From Bacteroidota bacterium (GTDB taxonomy: Bacteria; Bacteroidota; Bacteroidia; Chitinophagales; UBA2359): a stretch of DNA of 10,456 nucleotides. Positions within the stretch are counted from its first letter, which is position 1. Every line of letters starts with the position of its first letter. The notes beneath the pieces are model-generated. The model saw nothing but the letters and a program-made list of their open reading frames with translations. It did no database searches and was not told the DNA's origin. Below, one piece after another: positions 7,128 to 10,456 of this stretch. Location of the stretch: positions 1 to 10,456 of the forward strand of contig JAHDCM010000085.1 in NCBI GenBank assembly GCA_020629895.1, given 5' to 3'. Both the position numbers and the translations under genes were made by a program.

Positions 7128-7169
7128 ATTGTGAGGAAGTTATTGCTTAACAAAATAACTGCTTACAAT
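7128..7169. repeat. 42-nt imperfect inverted repeat upstream of dsbD
   Basis: The inner arms AGTTATT (7138-7144) and AATAACT (7154-7160) are perfect around a 9-nt loop. The outer arms ATTGT (7128-7132) and ACAAT (7165-7169) extend the dyad with short unpaired segments between. It lies about 50 bp upstream of the candidate -33 box of dsbD. It could be an operator or the 3' hairpin of an upstream transcript. No T run follows it, so it is not a standard terminator. Confidence 0.4.
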
Positions 7170-7217
7170 GAAGGATATTAGGCAAATAGCTAATCCGTCG
7201 TTAAAATTAGTTAATCG

Positions 7218-7249
7218 TTTTCATCATTTATCGAATACTCGTATTTTTG
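7218..7249 (+). promoter_or_regulatory. candidate Bacteroidota-type promoter for dsbD
   Basis: TATTTTTG (7242-7249) is a perfect TAnnTTTG -7 box. TTTT (7218-7221) stands in for the TTTG -33 box with a 20-bp spacing. Transcription would start near 7254, leaving a short A-rich leader of about 17 nt before the GTG at 7271. That fits initiation without a Shine-Dalgarno sequence and supports this start for dsbD. Confidence 0.6.
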
Positions 7250-7270
7250 TAGAAATCAAAAAAAAGTGCT

Positions 7271-10200
7271 GTGAAAAAAAGTTTAATCATTACACTACTT
7301 GTACTACTATCAAATGTACTACTAGCTCAAATGCATGATCCTGTCAAATGGACGACAGATGTCAAAGATTTAGGCAATAATGAGTTTCAAGTAGATTTTA
7401 AAGCAAAAATAGATCAAGGCTGGTTTGTTTATTCACAAGAATTAGAACCAGGAGGCCCACTACCTAGTGATTTTGACTTCTCTGGAAGTGGAAACGCAAA
7501 GTTAGTAGGAAAAATCAAAGAACTTGGAAAAGCAAAAGAAGGAACCGATCCTATTTTTGAAACATTCGTGAGAAAATACGAAAAATCGGTAACTTTCCGT
7601 GCAAAGGTAAAAACCTCTAAACCAAGTGTGAGCCTGACCGTTCCTTTGACTTACATGTCTTGTAATGATGAAAACTGTGTAAAACTAGATGAGGAATTTA
7701 GCTTAAACTTGAAAGCAAGTGCCAAACCTGCACCTGCTCCTCCTAAAGTAACACCGCCGGCTCCAAAACCACCAGTGGTAAAAAAGCCTAGCCCTCCACC
7801 ACCACCTCCTCCGCCAGCCCCAAAGGTAACACCGCCAGCTCCGAAGCCATCGGTAATCAAAACGAAACCTGCGCCGCCTCCGCCACCTGCTCCAAAGGTG
7901 ACACCCCCCGCGCCAGTTTCAAAGCCATCGGCCATTAAGACTACCCCAATACCACCCCCACCCCCTGCACCAGCTCCGAAGGTGATACCCCCTACGAACT
8001 CGACTGTTCGAACACTTCCAAGTACCTCTACTACTAGTGGGTCTACTAAATCTTCGTCTGGTTCCAATACTAGAAAGGCAACTCCTATCATTAAGAAAGA
8101 TAGTAAAGATGCGAGTGGAGGAAATCAATTAGATAAAGGAGGGAGTAATAATGGAGTGATACCAGTAACCCCATCTACTGTTCCTATTCCTGCTACTTCT
8201 AAAGATGCAGGAGGTAATACTTCTAAAAAAGCAACGGAAACGAAAACAAACCAAGAAGAAGTAGCTAAAGTAGAAACAAAAAAAGATAATAAAGAGGAAA
8301 CGGTTGCGAATACCAATGACGCAGAAACGGCAAAAGAGGAAACGGTTGCTGATAAACAAGAAGAAACGGCAACAGAAGAGGAAGCCGTTGAGGAGGCTGA
8401 ATTGAATACAGGTGCAAATCTTGGCTTATTAGGAGGAGATGATGATGGCCCCAAAATAGAAGACCCAGTAAGTTGGGAATTTAGCAAAGAAGAGTTAGGA
8501 AATAATGAGTATATGCTCAACTTCAAGGCCACTATCGAAGATGGCTGGTATATCTACTCTCAAAATATCGAAGAAGGAGGACCATTGCCTACTAGTGTCA
8601 ACTTTGAAGACATAAAAGGATTTGAAGTTGTAGGAGATAAAGCAGAAGAGGTGAGTGACCATCAGAAAAAAGGCTTTGACGACATCTTTGAAATGGAGGT
8701 GACTAAATTTGCTAAAGAAGTCAGTTTTCAACAAAAAATTAAAGCCACCAACCCCAATGCAAATATTAAGGGGTATATGCGTTTTATGAGTTGTGATGCT
8801 GAAAAGTGTTTACCTCCTCAAGAAGAAGAATTTAACTTCGCTTTAGGAAGTGGAAAAGCACAAATTATAGCACCTGCTGGTGACGATGATCTCAATGCTG
8901 AAGAAGGTGGCTTAAACTGGTTTAAGTTATTTCTAGGAGGAATGTTAGGAGGCTTATTAGCTTTAGTAACCCCCTGTGTATTCCCCATGATTCCACTAAC
9001 AGTCAGCTTTTTTACAAAAGGTAGCGGAAACAAAGCGAAAGCAATTAGTAACGCCTTGTTCTATGGCTTTTCGATCATCTTTATCTACACAGGTCTAGGA
9101 AGTCTTTTAGCACTTATCTTTGGTGGAGATATTCTCAACTGGATGGCAACAAGTCCAGTATTAAACATTTTATTCTTCATCATCTTCATCATCTTTGCTT
9201 TCTCTTTCTTTGGATTTTTTGAATTAACTTTACCTAGCTCATTTGTCAACAAAACTTCCTCTATGGAAGACAGTGGTGGCTACTTAGGAATCTTCTTTAT
9301 GGCGGCTACCTTAGCCTTAGTTTCCTTTTCTTGTACAGGACCCATTTTAGGCTCTGTATTAGGATTAGTAAGCTCTAGTGCAGCCAGTTCCTCTGCTAGT
9401 TCATTAGTACTTGTGGTCGTTATGTTAGGTTTTTCTATTGCAATGGCATTACCATTCACCTTATTTGCGATCTTCCCAAGCTGGCTCAACAATCTGCCCA
9501 AATCAGGAAGTTGGCTCAATACCCTCAAAGTAGTACTAGGATTTGTAGAAGTTGCTTTAGCCTTCAAATTCTTATCCACAGCAGATATGGTGATGCAATG
9601 GGGGCTTATCAAGCGTGAAACCTTCATTATCTTATGGATTATTCCCGCCGTTTTAGCAGGAGTTTACCTCTTAGGGAAAATCAAATTTCCACACGATGGG
9701 CCAATTGCCAAATTAGGATTTGGACGTTTATTCTTTGCAGGAGCATTCTTCCTATTCGCACTTTATCTAGGTAATGGATTACGTAGTGAGTGGGTCAACT
9801 GTAAAAATCAACTTTCTTTAATTAGCGGATTTCCACCTCCTACTTTTTATAGCTATCGTCATCAAGTAAAAGGTTCTTGTAATCCCAATCACAACAAGTC
9901 AAAAATAGAAGGTGCTGATATACATAAAACAGCCAATAAAGCGGCTCATTGTCCACTTGATTTGGATTGTGTACACGATTTTGATGAGGCATTTTCAATT
10001 GCTGAAGAAACAGGAAAACCAATTTTTATTGACTTTACAGGTTGGGGCTGTGTCAACTGTCGGCAAATGGAAGAAAATGTATGGAGTAAGCCAGGTGTAC
10101 TAGAAATGTTACAAGAAGATTATGTGGTCGTTTCTTTGTATGTCGATGAGCGTACTAACTTACCGCAAGAAGAACAGGTCAAATATGTAGATTACAAAGG

Positions 10201-10429
10201 ACGTAATAAAACACTTCGCACGATTGGAGACAAATGGACGAAGCTGCAAATTGATTGTTACCAGTCGAATTCACAACCTTATTATGTATTATTGAATTCT
10301 AAAGGAGATATGCTCAAGAAAAAACCGATTGGGGTGGCTTCTACCGAGAAATTTAAAAATTATCTTGCAGAGGGTTTAACAAATTATAATAAGAACGTAG
10401 CAGAGGCGAAGCCACTTTGTAATCGCTAA
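7271..10429 (+). CDS. dsbD: DsbD-type thiol:disulfide interchange protein with two alpha domains
   Basis: DsbD carries electrons from cytoplasmic thioredoxin across the inner membrane to periplasmic disulfide reductases and cytochrome c maturation. A signal peptide (about 1-19, LLA|Q) precedes alpha domain 1 (about 22-149, C131/C136). A proline-rich linker (151-242) and a Ser/Lys/Glu/Thr-rich acidic linker (to about 390) lead to alpha domain 2 (about 396-526, C508/C513). Eight membrane segments follow (about 550-835) with the redox pair C569 (VTPCVFPMIP) and C688 (SFSCTGPILG). The C-terminal thioredoxin-like domain (about 898-1040) has GWGCVNC with C927/C930. All three redox pairs are present. 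Extra cysteines at 894 and 900 (HCPLDLDC) precede the thioredoxin domain and, from memory, are usual in Bacteroidota homologues. At 1052 residues it is about twice E. coli DsbD (565). The GTG start gives a clean signal peptide and sits right behind the promoter. Confidence 0.93.
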   Translation: MKKSLIITLLVLLSNVLLAQMHDPVKWTTDVKDLGNNEFQVDFKAKIDQGWFVYSQELEPGGPLPSDFDFSGSGNAKLVGKIKELGKAKEGTDPIFETFVRKYEKSVTFRAKVKTSKPSVSLTVPLTYMSCNDENCVKLDEEFSLNLKASAKPAPAPPKVTPPAPKPPVVKKPSPPPPPPPPAPKVTPPAPKPSVIKTKPAPPPPPAPKVTPPAPVSKPSAIKTTPIPPPPPAPAPKVIPPTNSTVRTLPSTSTTSGSTKSSSGSNTRKATPIIKKDSKDASGGNQLDKGGSNNGVIPVTPSTVPIPATSKDAGGNTSKKATETKTNQEEVAKVETKKDNKEETVANTNDAETAKEETVADKQEETATEEEAVEEAELNTGANLGLLGGDDDGPKIEDPVSWEFSKEELGNNEYMLNFKATIEDGWYIYSQNIEEGGPLPTSVNFEDIKGFEVVGDKAEEVSDHQKKGFDDIFEMEVTKFAKEVSFQQKIKATNPNANIKGYMRFMSCDAEKCLPPQEEEFNFALGSGKAQIIAPAGDDDLNAEEGGLNWFKLFLGGMLGGLLALVTPCVFPMIPLTVSFFTKGSGNKAKAISNALFYGFSIIFIYTGLGSLLALIFGGDILNWMATSPVLNILFFIIFIIFAFSFFGFFELTLPSSFVNKTSSMEDSGGYLGIFFMAATLALVSFSCTGPILGSVLGLVSSSAASSSASSLVLVVVMLGFSIAMALPFTLFAIFPSWLNNLPKSGSWLNTLKVVLGFVEVALAFKFLSTADMVMQWGLIKRETFIILWIIPAVLAGVYLLGKIKFPHDGPIAKLGFGRLFFAGAFFLFALYLGNGLRSEWVNCKNQLSLISGFPPPTFYSYRHQVKGSCNPNHNKSKIEGADIHKTANKAAHCPLDLDCVHDFDEAFSIAEETGKPIFIDFTGWGCVNCRQMEENVWSKPGVLEMLQEDYVVVSLYVDERTNLPQEEQVKYVDYKGRNKTLRTIGDKWTKLQIDCYQSNSQPYYVLLNSKGDMLKKKPIGVASTEKFKNYLAEGLTNYNKNVAEAKPLCNR
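7736..7996 (+). repeat. in-gene tandem repeat encoding a proline-rich linker
   Basis: Four imperfect copies of a unit starting PKVTPPAP (the last PKVIPP) occur at residues about 158, 184, 208 and 237 of DsbD. They are separated by KP-V-K-type links and runs of 5 to 8 prolines. Copies are still similar at the DNA level (AAAGGTAACACCGCC-like), which suggests expansion by slippage. The segment would be an extended, stiff spacer between the first alpha domain and the rest of the protein. Confidence 0.8.
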
Positions 10430-10456
10430 ATATTTAATCTTCTTATCCCCATCATC

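Larger units (their letters stand above)
6691..7270. other. 580-bp AT-rich gap between divergent mrdA and dsbD
   Basis: This region must hold the mrdA promoter on the minus strand and the dsbD promoter on the plus strand. It also contains a doubtful hydrophobic frame (6846-7058), a 42-nt imperfect hairpin (7128-7169) and a good promoter match just before dsbD (7218-7249). On the plus strand TTTG at 6735-6738 and TACCCTTG at 6763-6770 (one mismatch) form a weak second promoter candidate, with a slightly long 24-bp spacing, for the hydrophobic frame. No RNA gene or mobile element was recognised. Confidence 0.6.

Noticed and set aside
7168..7338. 56-codon plus-strand frame overlapping the dsbD start
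   Set aside because: It covers the dsbD promoter boxes and ends in a Cys/Thr-rich out-of-frame reading of the signal peptide, so it is most likely chance.
7651..8091. 146-codon glycine-rich minus-strand frame
   Set aside because: It is the antisense of the CCN-rich proline repeat in dsbD, which reads as Gly/Ala on the other strand without stops. The dsbD frame has clear domains.

Overview
The window is AT-rich chromosomal DNA from a bacterium of the phylum Bacteroidota. Two candidate promoters of the Bacteroidota type (TAnnTTTG box with a TTTG/TTG-like box about 20 bp upstream) support this, as do the enlarged RodA, the Cys-rich PBP2 and the very long DsbD. The style of the intergenic DNA recalls the Saprospiria/Aureispira group, but that is only an impression. 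Most genes are housekeeping; the accessory-looking content lies in the gaps between genes.

Layout, left to right. A Ppx/GppA-family phosphatase gene (+, 6-956) converges on a small uncharacterised gene (-, 983-1345). Next comes a 262-bp gap holding a self-complementary element (about 1397-1599). The element has two small stem-loops that share a loop octamer and a 60-nt hairpin with perfect 15-bp arms. Three minus-strand genes follow: aspS (1608-3359), rodA (3425-4813) and mrdA/PBP2 (4837-6690). mrdA and rodA form a tight pair for lateral-wall peptidoglycan synthesis. aspS appears to have its own promoter overlapping the end of rodA. A 580-bp gap (6691-7270) separates mrdA from a divergent gene. 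It contains a doubtful 70-codon hydrophobic reading frame with a GTG start, a 42-nt imperfect hairpin and a good promoter match. The rest (7271-10429, +) is one 1052-codon gene for a DsbD-type thiol:disulfide transporter whose periplasmic alpha domain is present twice, separated by a proline-rich and then acidic linker.

Functionally, PBP2 (transpeptidase) and RodA (glycan polymerase) make the core of the elongasome, but mreBCD are not next to them here. DsbD would carry reducing power from cytoplasmic thioredoxin to the periplasm. AspRS serves translation, and the Ppx/GppA protein probably acts on polyphosphate or pppGpp. I found no tRNA, rRNA, CRISPR array, insertion sequence or defence system. 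The items most worth following up are the structured intergenic element, the duplicated DsbD alpha domain and the possible zinc site in PBP2.
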